A stretch of 43,355 nucleotides of DNA from Phycisphaerae bacterium (GTDB lineage: Bacteria; Planctomycetota; Phycisphaerae; UBA1845; Fen-1342): contig JAUWNI010000022.1 of the NCBI GenBank assembly GCA_030612705.1, forward strand, positions 1-43,355. Direction: 5' to 3'. Shown here in pieces: positions 1-8,337 of the stretch; within the stretch, counting starts at the first letter, position 1; each line of letters opens with the position of its first letter. Under the pieces are notes generated by a model that saw only the letters and a program-made list of their open reading frames with translations, searched no databases and was not told where the DNA came from. Made by a program: the position numbers and the translations under genes.

Positions 1-3000
1 GACGTCGCCGTCGCAATCCATGTCGCCGTCGGCACCATTCGCGCCGCTGGTCACGCCGTAGTGGGCCAGCAGCACCGCGAGATCGTCGAGATCGACGTCA
101 CGATCGCCGTCGAGGTCGCCATGGCAAGGCGGCAAATCGCTCCCGCCGAACTCGTACGCCCCCATGTCCACGATCGGCGGCAAGCCGCTGCCGGTATCCG
201 GCGTGGCAGGATCATCAAAGAACCGCCCCTCGCCATCAAGATCAAACGGCACGTACTCCAACAGAACGCCATCGCCGTCCAGGTCGGCAAGGTCCCACGG
301 TACGTTGCAATTACACCCGGCGTCAATGCACGGCGACCCGGCCGAGAGGCGATAGTCGCCGTCGTTGGGATCGACAAACAACGGATCGGCGTCGATGTTG
401 CCGTTCCCGCTCCAGCCGCCCTCAATGTCGCAATATGTCACGACGGGTGAACTTGAGCCGACACGGATCTCGTCCGGCGAGTCACCCCAAAGGATGCAGT
501 TGTCGATCGTCGGGCTGCTGTCGTTGTGGCAGGAGACACCGCCGCCCTGACTCGCCGCGTTCCAGGTGATTGTGCAGTTGGTAATTGCCGGGTTGCTGTC
601 AGCACAGAAGACGCCGCCACCGTAGCTCCCCGCGTTCCCGGTGATCGTGCAACCCGTGATCGCCGGGTTGGCGGTCCGGCAATAGATACCGCCACCATAG
701 CTTCCCGCGTTCCCTCTGATCGTGCAACCGGTAATCGTTGGGCTGCTGTTGATGCGACAGCAGACGCCCCCGCCGTTGTCGTCCGCCACGTTCTCCGTGA
801 TCATGCAGTCGGCGATCACGGGATTGCTGGAAGACGCACAGTAAACGCCTCCACCGTAGCGGTTGGCTGCGTTCTCCGTGATCGCGCAACCCGTGATCGT
901 CGGACTGCTGTTATCGTAGCAGTACACGGCGCCACCGTGATAGCTTGCCGTGTTCCCCGTGATCGTGCAGTCGGTGATCGTCGGGCTACTGTTATCGTAG
1001 CAGTTGACGGCACCACCGCAATAGCTTGCCGTGTTCCCCGTGATCGCGCAACCGATGATCGTCGGGCTACTGTTGTTGTAGCAGTAAACACCGGCGCCCG
1101 ACCCGGCGTATCCGTTTGTGATCGTGAACCCCTGCATAACCGCACCGGCGTCCTCGCGACCGTGAAAAACGAATGCACGGCCATCACCCTCGCAGTCGAT
1201 AACACAGCTCTCCAGGCCGTTTTCCGAACGGACCGTAATGGTTCTACCGTAGAAGTCGAGCTCCTTATTACCCACCCCTGTGTATACACCGTCGGAAACC
1301 AACACGACGTCGTCCTGCTCGGTTGCCGCGTCGATTGCATCCTGAATCGTAGGGTAATCCGTGGGCACACGCAGCGTTCCCGAGATGTGTGCGAGCACCT
1401 CAACGGTCCGGGGGCTGTTTGAGGCTTGCGGGTCGGAGATTTCAAGCGTGTAGGCATGGGTACCGTGGGATAAACCTTCAAGATAAAGGGTTACAGTAAT
1501 CTCATCCGTCTCTCCGGTTGAATCGCCGCTCGGAGGGTCCACCGTCACGCGTGGATCCTGCGGCACGATGTTCCAATTGAGCACGCCGCCGCCCGAGTTG
1601 CGAATGAACAGGGTTTGATCCAAGGAGCCGGTCTGCCCTTCTGACCCGTAGAACTCCAGGATCATCGGCGACAACGCGATCGCCGGTTGCGCAGGATCGA
1701 ATTCGCACGCGCCCATGTCGGCGACCGCCACCCCGTCTTCGTCTCCGTCGATCGGGCGCGGGTTGCCGTCGAGATCCGTCGGCGGAAGGCCGCCCGGCGG
1801 GTCGTTGGTTGCGCTGTCAATACACGGCGACCCAGCCAGCAGATGCGGATCATCGGCAAACGCAAACAGCGGATCAGCATCGATGTTCCCCTCACCTTCC
1901 CAGCCCCCCTCCACGTTCGAGTAGCTGACCGTGATCATTCCCTCCCCAGAATAGTAAAGCTGCGCGCCCGTATTACCCCAAAGAACGCAGTTGGCAAGCG
2001 CAGGGTAGCTATTCTTCGAACAAAGGCCGCCGCCACTCTCCCGCGCGGGGTTGTTGATAATCGTGCAGTTTGTCAACGTCGGTCTGCTACCTTCTAAGGA
2101 AAAGACGGCGCCTCCCATTAACGCCGAGTTCTCAGCGAAGACGCAGTTGACGATCGCGGGGTCAGCGAAGTAGGCGCACAGAATCGCGCCACCGCGCCCC
2201 TTCGGCAGTTCTCCGATGGCCTCGTTCCTGGTGAGAACGCAGTTGCGGATGACCGGTGTGCAGAAACCGCGGCAGCGGATCGCCCCCGCAACGTCCTCAC
2301 GCCCGTGCGTGATGGTGAAGCCCTCCACGATTGAATCGTAAGCCTCCCGGCTGTCAAAGTTGAACGCCCGTCCACCGCCCACACAGTCGATGATGCAGTT
2401 CCATGGGCCGTTCTCCGAGCAGACAGTGATTGCCCTGCCACGGAAGTCCAGGTTCTTGTTGCCCGCGCCGGCGTAGACCCCATCGGCTACCAACACCACG
2501 TCTCCGGCCACCGTAGCAGCATCCATGGCCGACCCAATCGTCGGATACTCGCCGGGCACCGGCAGTGTCGTTGCCACATGCAGGATGACGTGAACCGTTT
2601 GCGGGCTGTTGGCTGCGTCGGGATCCACAACCGAAAGGCCACAAACGTACTTCCCGTGACTCAGACCGGTCGCATCCGCCGAGACAGCCACCTCGTTGAT
2701 CTCGCCACCGGATACACCGCTGGAAGGATCGACCACCAGCCACGAGCAGGGCACGTTGATGTCCCAGTTCAGCGTCACGCCGCCACAGTTGCGGATCAGC
2801 AACGTCTGTTCTGCCGCCAACGGGTTGTCCTCATGCACAAAAAACTCGAGATTGCGAGCGGAAAGTGCGATCGATGGCATATCGGCCGTGAACTCGTGGA
2901 TGCCGATATCCGCCACGGCGACACCGTCGCCGTCCCCATCCAGCGGGCGCGCGGTCCCGTCGATGTCATCCAGCACGATGCTCCCCGGTAGCTCGTTCGT

Positions 3001-4305
3001 ACCGGCGTCGATGCAGGGTGAGCCAGACAGGATGCGCCAGTCATCGGCAAGTGCAAACAGCGGGTCCGCGTCAATATTGCCCTCACCCGACCAGCCACCT
3101 TCGATGTTGCAATAGGTGATCACGGGCTCATCGCCGAACATACTGACCTGCTCCGGCGCATTGCCCCGGACAACCGAGTTGACGATCGTCGGGATGCCGG
3201 ATGCTACGTGTACGCCGCCCCCGCCATCCGCGCTGTTTCCGGAGATCACGCAGTGGGCGATGGTCGGCATGCTAGTCAGCCCAGGTCCATCGAAGACCAC
3301 GATGCCACCACCTGACTCGACGGCACTGTTATCCCTGATCACCGAGTTGAGAACCGTTGGGTTGCTCCCGTAGCAGTAGACTCCGCCGCCGCCATAGTTG
3401 CCTCTGGCCACATTCTCCGAAATGACACAGTCCTGAATGACGGGATCGCTCGCGTACGAACAGCGGATCCCGCCGCCCGCGTCGGCGGCGATGTTCTCGG
3501 CGATCGTGCAGTCAATGATGACCGGACTGCTCTCGTCACACGAAACTCCGCCACCGAGATACGCCGATACGTTGCGTCTGATGTGGCACCGCTGGATCGT
3601 CGGGTTGGCGTCCGCACAATGGATACCGCCGCCAGCCGTGCCTACACGCGCCAGACGGTTGTTGATAATCACGCAATCGGAAAGCATCGCATCGCTATAG
3701 AGACAGTAGATGCCGCCCCCCCGGTTCTGTGCTTCGTTCCCGTTGATAACACAGTTGGTGATCGTCGGGCTGCTGCTGCGGCAGTAGATGCCGCCACCAT
3801 CGCCGTCGCCAGGACTGCCGTCGTCGACGTCGCCCGATGCGATGGTGAACCCGTCGAGGACGGACGTAGCGGTTTCGCCGCTATGGAAGTAGAACCCGCG
3901 GCCGTCGCGCTCGCAGTCGATAACGCAGTTATCGGAACCGCTTTCGGAGCGTACCGTGATCGCCTTGCCGGCGTAGTCGAGATTCTTGTTGCCCTCGCCG
4001 GTGTACGTGCCGTCCAACACGAGAACCTCGTCGCCATCCACGGCCGCGTCGATGCCCTCCTGGATCGCGTCAAAAGGATGCTCGGCGGAGCCGTTCTCGT
4101 CGGGGTCGCTGACGGTCGGGTCGCCGGGGCCGGGGTCGTTCGGGGCGTTGTCGTCGACGTACCAGGTGGTTTGGCCCCTTGCCGCCGGGGCGGCTGCGAG
4201 TATGGCAAGTACTGCTGCAATAAGGAGATACGAGCTGCAAGCGAAATACGGGCTGAATTTACGGCTACGTTTAACTATCGTCGTCTGATTACTAATACGA
4301 TTCAT
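1..4305 (-). CDS. Secreted right-handed beta-helix protein with BACON-like and dockerin domains (C-terminus cut by window edge)
   Basis: One open frame runs from an ATG at 4305 (GGGGAAG ribosome site just upstream) to the window edge, about 1435 codons. I read the frame at several points and it stays in phase. A signal peptide (residues 1-33, ending AAPAARGQ) is followed by WYVDDNAPNDPG, a typical planctomycete start of such proteins. Three modules follow, each with parallel beta-helix repeats (SSPTITxCxIxxNxA..GGGVYC) closed by GNIDADPLF and SPCIDAG motifs. The first two modules are followed by BACON-like immunoglobulin folds (roughly residues 475-575 and 870-970). The C-terminus enters a dockerin-type calcium motif (GDLDGDRDVDLDDLAVLL, about residue 1395). 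It probably sits at the cell surface or outside, perhaps binding polysaccharide; no catalytic residues are evident. The remaining C-terminus lies beyond the window. Confidence 0.9.
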   Translation of the reverse strand, partial: MNRISNQTTIVKRSRKFSPYFACSSYLLIAAVLAILAAAPAARGQTTWYVDDNAPNDPGPGDPTVSDPDENGSAEHPFDAIQEGIDAAVDGDEVLVLDGTYTGEGNKNLDYAGKAITVRSESGSDNCVIDCERDGRGFYFHSGETATSVLDGFTIASGDVDDGSPGDGDGGGIYCRSSSPTITNCVINGNEAQNRGGGIYCLYSDAMLSDCVIINNRLARVGTAGGGIHCADANPTIQRCHIRRNVSAYLGGGVSCDESSPVIIDCTIAENIAADAGGGIRCSYASDPVIQDCVISENVARGNYGGGGVYCYGSNPTVLNSVIRDNSAVESGGGIVVFDGPGLTSMPTIAHCVISGNSADGGGGVHVASGIPTIVNSVVRGNAPEQVSMFGDEPVITYCNIEGGWSGEGNIDADPLFALADDWRILSGSPCIDAGTNELPGSIVLDDIDGTARPLDGDGDGVAVADIGIHEFTADMPSIALSARNLEFFVHEDNPLAAEQTLLIRNCGGVTLNWDINVPCSWLVVDPSSGVSGGEINEVAVSADATGLSHGKYVCGLSVVDPDAANSPQTVHVILHVATTLPVPGEYPTIGSAMDAATVAGDVVLVADGVYAGAGNKNLDFRGRAITVCSENGPWNCIIDCVGGGRAFNFDSREAYDSIVEGFTITHGREDVAGAIRCRGFCTPVIRNCVLTRNEAIGELPKGRGGAILCAYFADPAIVNCVFAENSALMGGAVFSLEGSRPTLTNCTIINNPARESGGGLCSKNSYPALANCVLWGNTGAQLYYSGEGMITVSYSNVEGGWEGEGNIDADPLFAFADDPHLLAGSPCIDSATNDPPGGLPPTDLDGNPRPIDGDEDGVAVADMGACEFDPAQPAIALSPMILEFYGSEGQTGSLDQTLFIRNSGGGVLNWNIVPQDPRVTVDPPSGDSTGETDEITVTLYLEGLSHGTHAYTLEISDPQASNSPRTVEVLAHISGTLRVPTDYPTIQDAIDAATEQDDVVLVSDGVYTGVGNKELDFYGRTITVRSENGLESCVIDCEGDGRAFVFHGREDAGAVMQGFTITNGYAGSGAGVYCYNNSSPTIIGCAITGNTASYCGGAVNCYDNSSPTITDCTITGNTASYHGGAVYCYDNSSPTITGCAITENAANRYGGGVYCASSSNPVIADCMITENVADDNGGGVCCRINSSPTITGCTIRGNAGSYGGGIYCRTANPAITGCTITGNAGSYGGGVFCADSNPAITNCTITWNAASQGGGVSCHNDSSPTIDNCILWGDSPDEIRVGSSSPVVTYCDIEGGWSGNGNIDADPLFVDPNDGDYRLSAGSPCIDAGCNCNVPWDLADLDGDGVLLEYVPFDLDGEGRFFDDPATPDTGSGLPPIVDMGAYEFGGSDLPPCHGDLDGDRDVDLDDLAVLLAHYGVTSGANGADGDMDCDGDV

Positions 4306-4680
4306 GATTGCTTCCCCTTTCGGCAGGGACCGCTGTCGGTCCGGCTGATTAACCCACGTCGTCGCCCGTGCGTTGAAAAGAGTATGAGCACAATGACAAC
4401 AGCGACGAAACGCGGACAACATTCAACAGGCGAATCCGTCCCTTCCCCTCGCATACGAGTCACTTCATAAGCACCTCCTTCCACACGGAACAGTCCCCAG
4501 GCGGGATCACACAGCCTTGCCAACAATTCATACTACAATCGTGCTAACTGTCATTCAACGGCAAATTGGTGGGGGGCGGACGCTACTGCTCCGTCAGTGT
4601 TGCTTTGAGAGGTTCAACCCGAGGAGCCGCGGGTCTGAACCCTGAACACTGAATCCTTGTTCCCTCGTCGGCTCCTCCCC
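4306..4680. other. Intergenic leader of the beta-helix gene
   Basis: This 375-base gap lies between two minus-strand genes. It holds a plausible minus-strand promoter (4530-4558) and, further on, a strong AAGGAGG at 4474-4480 that precedes the minimal frame ATG-AAG-TGA (4468-4460). A 74-codon minus-strand frame (4302-4526) with a hydrophobic stretch (FVAVVIVLILF) ends in an ATGA overlap with the beta-helix start, but I cannot tell whether it is translated. No further gene is supported. Confidence 0.5.
4530..4558 (-). promoter_or_regulatory. Candidate sigma-70-like promoter of the beta-helix gene
   Basis: On the minus strand TTGAAT (4558-4553) and TAGTAT (4535-4530) are separated by 17 bases, each matching four of six consensus positions. 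It would give a leader of about 220 bases before the start at 4305. Only the sequence match supports it. Confidence 0.35.
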
Positions 4681-6729
4681 TTAATCCTCGTCTTCGTCGG
4701 TCTTTTTCTGCCCCGCGGCGATGATCTGCTGCTTGACGTTCGGCGGGACGATGTCGTAGCGGTCGAACTCCATCGCATAGCTGCCCTGGCCGCCGGTGAC
4801 GCTCTTGAGTTGCGAGGCGTAGGCGGCGACCTCGGCGAGCGGGACCTGGGCGCGGATGGTAACCTGGTTGCCGGGCAGGATGTCCTGTCCGAGGATCTGC
4901 CCGCGTTTGCCGGCCAGGTCGCGGGTGATGTCGCCCATGAAGTCGGTCGGCGCGGTCACCTCGACGTTGACGATCGGCTCGAGCAGGATCGGCTTGCACT
5001 GTGTGAAGGCCTTCTTGAAAACCTGCCGGCCGGCGATCTGGAAGGCGATGTCCTTGCTATCGACCGGATGCGTCTTGCCGTCGACCAGCTTCACCTTGAC
5101 ATCCACCACCGGGTAGCCGGCGATCACGCCCTTCTTCATCTGAACCCGAATGCCCTTGTCCACGCTGGACCTAAACGGCTGGTCGATCGCGCCGCCGAAT
5201 ATCTTGTCGATGAACTCGTAGCCTTCGCCGCGCTCGGCCGGCTCCATGTCGATAAAGACGCGGGCGAATTGTCCGGCGCCGCCGGTCTGTTTCTTGTGCG
5301 TGTATTCGACGTACTTGGTCGAACCGGAGATCGTCTCGCGATAGGGGATCTTGGGGGGCTTGGTGTCGACCTCGAGCTTGAAATAGCGTTTCATCTTGCC
5401 GCGCAGGACGGTCAGGTGCAGATCGCCGAGCCCCTGCATGACCAGCTCGTTCGTCTCGGCATCACGTTCGTAGTTGAAGCACGGGTCCTCTTCGGCGAAA
5501 CGGTGCAGCGCTCCGCTGATCTTCTCGACGTCGCCGCGGGACTTGGGCTCGATCGCCAGGGCATACATGGGTGCCGGGAGTTTCGGCATCGCGATGGTCC
5601 CATCGCCGGCTTTGTCGAACAGCGCGGCGCCGATCCGCAGGTCGAGCTTGGCGAAGGCAATAACATCGCCGGCAGTCGCGGCGGCCACCTCTTGCTGCTG
5701 ATCGCCGCAGAGCTTGAGCAGGTGTCCGGTGCGTTGGCCTTTACGCTCACCGCTGATGAAGACCGAGCCGTCGCCCTTGATCGTCCCACGTAAGATGCGG
5801 GCGACGGAGTACTTGATGTTACTCTTGGGATCGGAGGTGATTTTGACGACCTGGGCGACGAACTCGCCGCTCGGGTCGGCTTCCAGCGTCGTTTCCGACA
5901 CGTCGTCACCTTCGCCGACGGTCAGCGTACGTTTCAGCCCGTCCTTCGGGGACGGGGCGAAGAGCACCAGGGCGTCGAGCAGATCGGCAATGCCGACTTC
6001 GCCGCGGGCGTTCGTGAACAGCACCGGAATCAGGTGCCCGTCGGCCACGGCTTTGGCGATCGCGGGCTTGAGCTGTTCCTTCGAAACGCTGCCCGTCTCC
6101 ATGTACGCTTCCATCAATTCGTCATCGGTCTCGACGATCGCCTCGATAAGTTGCATGTGGCACTCGGCCACGTCGAGCACATCCGCCGAGCCTTCCTTGT
6201 TTTCGAGCACGTCGATCATTTTCTTGCCGCCGTCGGTCGGCAGATAGATCGGGTGACAGGCCGACCCGAAGGACTCGCGCGCGCCGGTTAAGACGTCCTC
6301 GAGGTTGGCGTTGTCGGCGTCGATGCGGTTGATGACAATCATGCGGGCCAAGCCGTAGTCGCCGGCGATGTTGAACATACGCCGGGTATTGACGCCGACA
6401 CCGGCGGCGGCGGAGACGACCACGACGGCGGTCTCGACAGCGGCCAGCGATGCGATCGCCGTCCCGCAGTAGTCGGGCGTTCCGGGCGTGTCGAAGGCGT
6501 TGATCAGTGTGCCGTCGTGCTCGAGGTGATAGAAGCTTGAATCGACGCTCTGTTTGCGCTCTTTCGATTCGTCGTCGTTATCGAGGATGCTCGTGCCGTC
6601 GTCGACGCTGCCGAGGCGATTGGTCACGCCGGCCTGGTGGAGAATCGCTTCACCGAGCGAAGTCATCCCGGCTCCGGAGTGTCCGACAAATGCAACGTTG
6701 CGAATATCGCCTACTTCTCTAGCGGCCAT
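4681..6729 (-). CDS. Elongation factor G-like GTPase with altered nucleotide-binding motifs
   Basis: 682 residues with the full EF-G architecture: G domain, domain II, and domains III-V (domain IV with the TGGAGQFARV motif). It belongs to the EF-G-like branch (EF-G2/FusA2 type) that would act at the ribosome. The start at 6729 (MAAREVGDIRN) has GGGAGG eight bases upstream; the longer frame to 6900 lacks support. The G motifs are unusual. The P-loop reads GHSGAGMTS, with Met22 where GTPases have the conserved lysine. The G3 motif is DTPGTPDY, so the usual catalytic His after DTPG is Thr84. G4 is NRID (134-137) instead of NKxD. Substitution of the catalytic His is known in EF-G-like proteins, but loss of the P-loop lysine is not typical. 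GTP turnover is therefore uncertain; a ribosome-binding regulatory role is possible (inference). Confidence 0.88.
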   Translation of the reverse strand: MAAREVGDIRNVAFVGHSGAGMTSLGEAILHQAGVTNRLGSVDDGTSILDNDDESKERKQSVDSSFYHLEHDGTLINAFDTPGTPDYCGTAIASLAAVETAVVVVSAAAGVGVNTRRMFNIAGDYGLARMIVINRIDADNANLEDVLTGARESFGSACHPIYLPTDGGKKMIDVLENKEGSADVLDVAECHMQLIEAIVETDDELMEAYMETGSVSKEQLKPAIAKAVADGHLIPVLFTNARGEVGIADLLDALVLFAPSPKDGLKRTLTVGEGDDVSETTLEADPSGEFVAQVVKITSDPKSNIKYSVARILRGTIKGDGSVFISGERKGQRTGHLLKLCGDQQQEVAAATAGDVIAFAKLDLRIGAALFDKAGDGTIAMPKLPAPMYALAIEPKSRGDVEKISGALHRFAEEDPCFNYERDAETNELVMQGLGDLHLTVLRGKMKRYFKLEVDTKPPKIPYRETISGSTKYVEYTHKKQTGGAGQFARVFIDMEPAERGEGYEFIDKIFGGAIDQPFRSSVDKGIRVQMKKGVIAGYPVVDVKVKLVDGKTHPVDSKDIAFQIAGRQVFKKAFTQCKPILLEPIVNVEVTAPTDFMGDITRDLAGKRGQILGQDILPGNQVTIRAQVPLAEVAAYASQLKSVTGGQGSYAMEFDRYDIVPPNVKQQIIAAGQKKTDEDED

Positions 6730-6944
6730 GCACGGGCCTCCCTTCAGAACCACCAGTACCCTTGATATACGGACAGAACAGCCAGTATAGCACGCTGACG
6801 GGGGGTGCCAAGAGCCGCCGACGGATGGTGTTCCAAATCGGTCGTCGGCGTAGTTGACACGGCGTGCCAAGATCTCTAGCGTGGATGTTTTCCCGCGCAA
6901 CCATCGGTACGACTACCGACCCGAAAAACGCCTGGGGCACCACG

Positions 6945-8123
6945 ATGAGTATTAGCCAGATTGCGGCCGGCATCGGTGAATCCGTCACCCTCAAGCTCAA
7001 CGCGACCGTGGCCGCCCTGAAGGCGAAAGGTGAGCCCGTCATCCACCTCGGCGGAGGCGAGCCCAACAGCAAGGCCCCGGTAGACGCGATCCTCGCCGGT
7101 ACCGCCCTGCTCAACACCGGCGAAGTCCGGTATACCCCCGCCTCCGGCACGCCCGCAATCAAGCAGGCCATCATCGGATACACCGAAAAGTACTACGGCC
7201 GATCCGTCGAGCCACGGAACGTGATGGCTTCCGGCGGCGCGAAGCAGGCCATCATGGTCGCGCTTCAGACTGTCGTCGATCCGCGGGACGAGGTCATCTT
7301 TCCGAGACCTTACTGGGTCAGCTATCCGGACATGGCGCGACTCTGCGGCGGCGTGCCGGTGCCCGTCGATGCGAGCGACGGTTTGCTGTGTCCGAGTGTC
7401 GATGATATCGCTCGGAAGGTCACGCCGAAGACCAAGGTCATCCTGATCAACAGCCCGAACAACCCGACCGGCGTGATGTACACCGAGGACTTCATCGCCG
7501 GGATCGTCGAGTTGTGCGAACAGCGCGGCATCTACCTGATTATGGACGACATCTACCACCGCTTGATCTTCGACGGCCGCGAGCCGATCAACTGCTACAA
7601 ATACGCCCAGCAGACCGGCGAGGACTCAAAGCTGATCGTCGTCAACGGCGTTTCGAAGCAATACGCCATGACCGGCTTCCGCATCGGCTGGGCGGTCGCG
7701 AGCGGGAAGCTGATCAAGGTGATGGGTAACATTCAGGGGCACCAGACGTCGGGACCCTCGGCGCTGTCGCAGAGCGCGGCCGTCGGCGCGCTGACCGGGG
7801 AGCAATCCTCCGTCGATACTCTGCGGGCAACACTGGAAGACAACCGCAACGTGCTGCTGGATCGTTTGAAATCGATCGAGGGCGCGAAGGTCACAAAGCC
7901 GGACGGGACGTTCTACTGCTTCGTTGACTTTCGCCACTACGAGCCGGACTCGATGAAGCTGGCCGAGTACCTGCTCGAAGAGGTGCGGGTGGTGGTCGTA
8001 CCGGGCGTCGCGTTCGGAATGGACGGTTACTTGCGGATCAGTTTCTGCGGCTCGATCAGCGACATCACCCAGGGCGTCGAGCGGATCAAGCTGGCGCTGG
8101 CCGCGTACCCGGGCAAGAAGTAA
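6945..8123 (+). CDS. Class I PLP-dependent aminotransferase, aspartate aminotransferase-like
   Basis: 392 residues, a usual length for fold-type I subgroup Ib aminotransferases that move the amino group of aspartate (or of prephenate/aromatic substrates) to 2-oxoglutarate. Visible motifs are the LGGGEPNSKAP N-terminus, SGGAKQAI (cofactor phosphate region), SPNNPTGVMY, DDIYHRLIF, and the Schiff-base lysine at about residue 238 in GVSKQYAMTGFRIGW, followed by the substrate arginine near the C-terminus (YLRISF). I chose the ATG at 6945 because homologues begin at this point (MSISQIAAGI); the frame is open back to 6864 but that part looks non-coding. It is divergent from the EF-G-like gene and followed by a palindromic element. 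Exact substrate cannot be read from the sequence. Confidence 0.9.
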   Translation: MSISQIAAGIGESVTLKLNATVAALKAKGEPVIHLGGGEPNSKAPVDAILAGTALLNTGEVRYTPASGTPAIKQAIIGYTEKYYGRSVEPRNVMASGGAKQAIMVALQTVVDPRDEVIFPRPYWVSYPDMARLCGGVPVPVDASDGLLCPSVDDIARKVTPKTKVILINSPNNPTGVMYTEDFIAGIVELCEQRGIYLIMDDIYHRLIFDGREPINCYKYAQQTGEDSKLIVVNGVSKQYAMTGFRIGWAVASGKLIKVMGNIQGHQTSGPSALSQSAAVGALTGEQSSVDTLRATLEDNRNVLLDRLKSIEGAKVTKPDGTFYCFVDFRHYEPDSMKLAEYLLEEVRVVVVPGVAFGMDGYLRISFCGSISDITQGVERIKLALAAYPGKK

Positions 8124-8130
8124 GCGCGCC

Positions 8131-8236
8131 TAACAGTCCGCCACGGAAGTCATGTAGCGTCCGGCCCCCGTGCCGGACGTAGGGTGAAAACGGCGTTCCC
8201 CGGCCGACATGGGGGTCGGCCGCTACGGTCTATGGG
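8131..8236. repeat. Palindromic element, family A copy 1
   Basis: It begins TAACAGTCCGCC, then GTAGCGTCCGGC..., and ends with the mirrored GTCGGCCGCTAC at 8226 and part of the outer right arm (GGTCTATGGGC). Arms CCGGCCCCCGTGCCGG and CGGCCGACATGGGGGTCGGCCG form adjacent hairpins. It lies eight bases after the aminotransferase stop codon. Confidence 0.85.
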
Positions 8237-8337
8237 CACAGGCGTCCCGCCCGTGAATCTCGGGCAAGATGCCCGAGCCCCCCGGTTTTATTATAGAGTT
8301 CGTAAATCAATAACCTGAAGCTCGCGAGAGACTACAC

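Noticed and set aside
526-1422. Plus-strand 298-codon frame opposite the beta-helix gene
   Set aside because: Mirror of the tandem beta-helix repeats; the minus-strand frame gives recognised domains throughout.
3583-4470. Plus-strand 295-codon frame
   Set aside because: Shadow of the signal peptide and first module of the minus-strand gene; no family-like sequence or ribosome site.
4657-5793. Plus-strand 378-codon frame
   Set aside because: Opposite the EF-G-like gene; composition is that of a GC-rich antisense frame.
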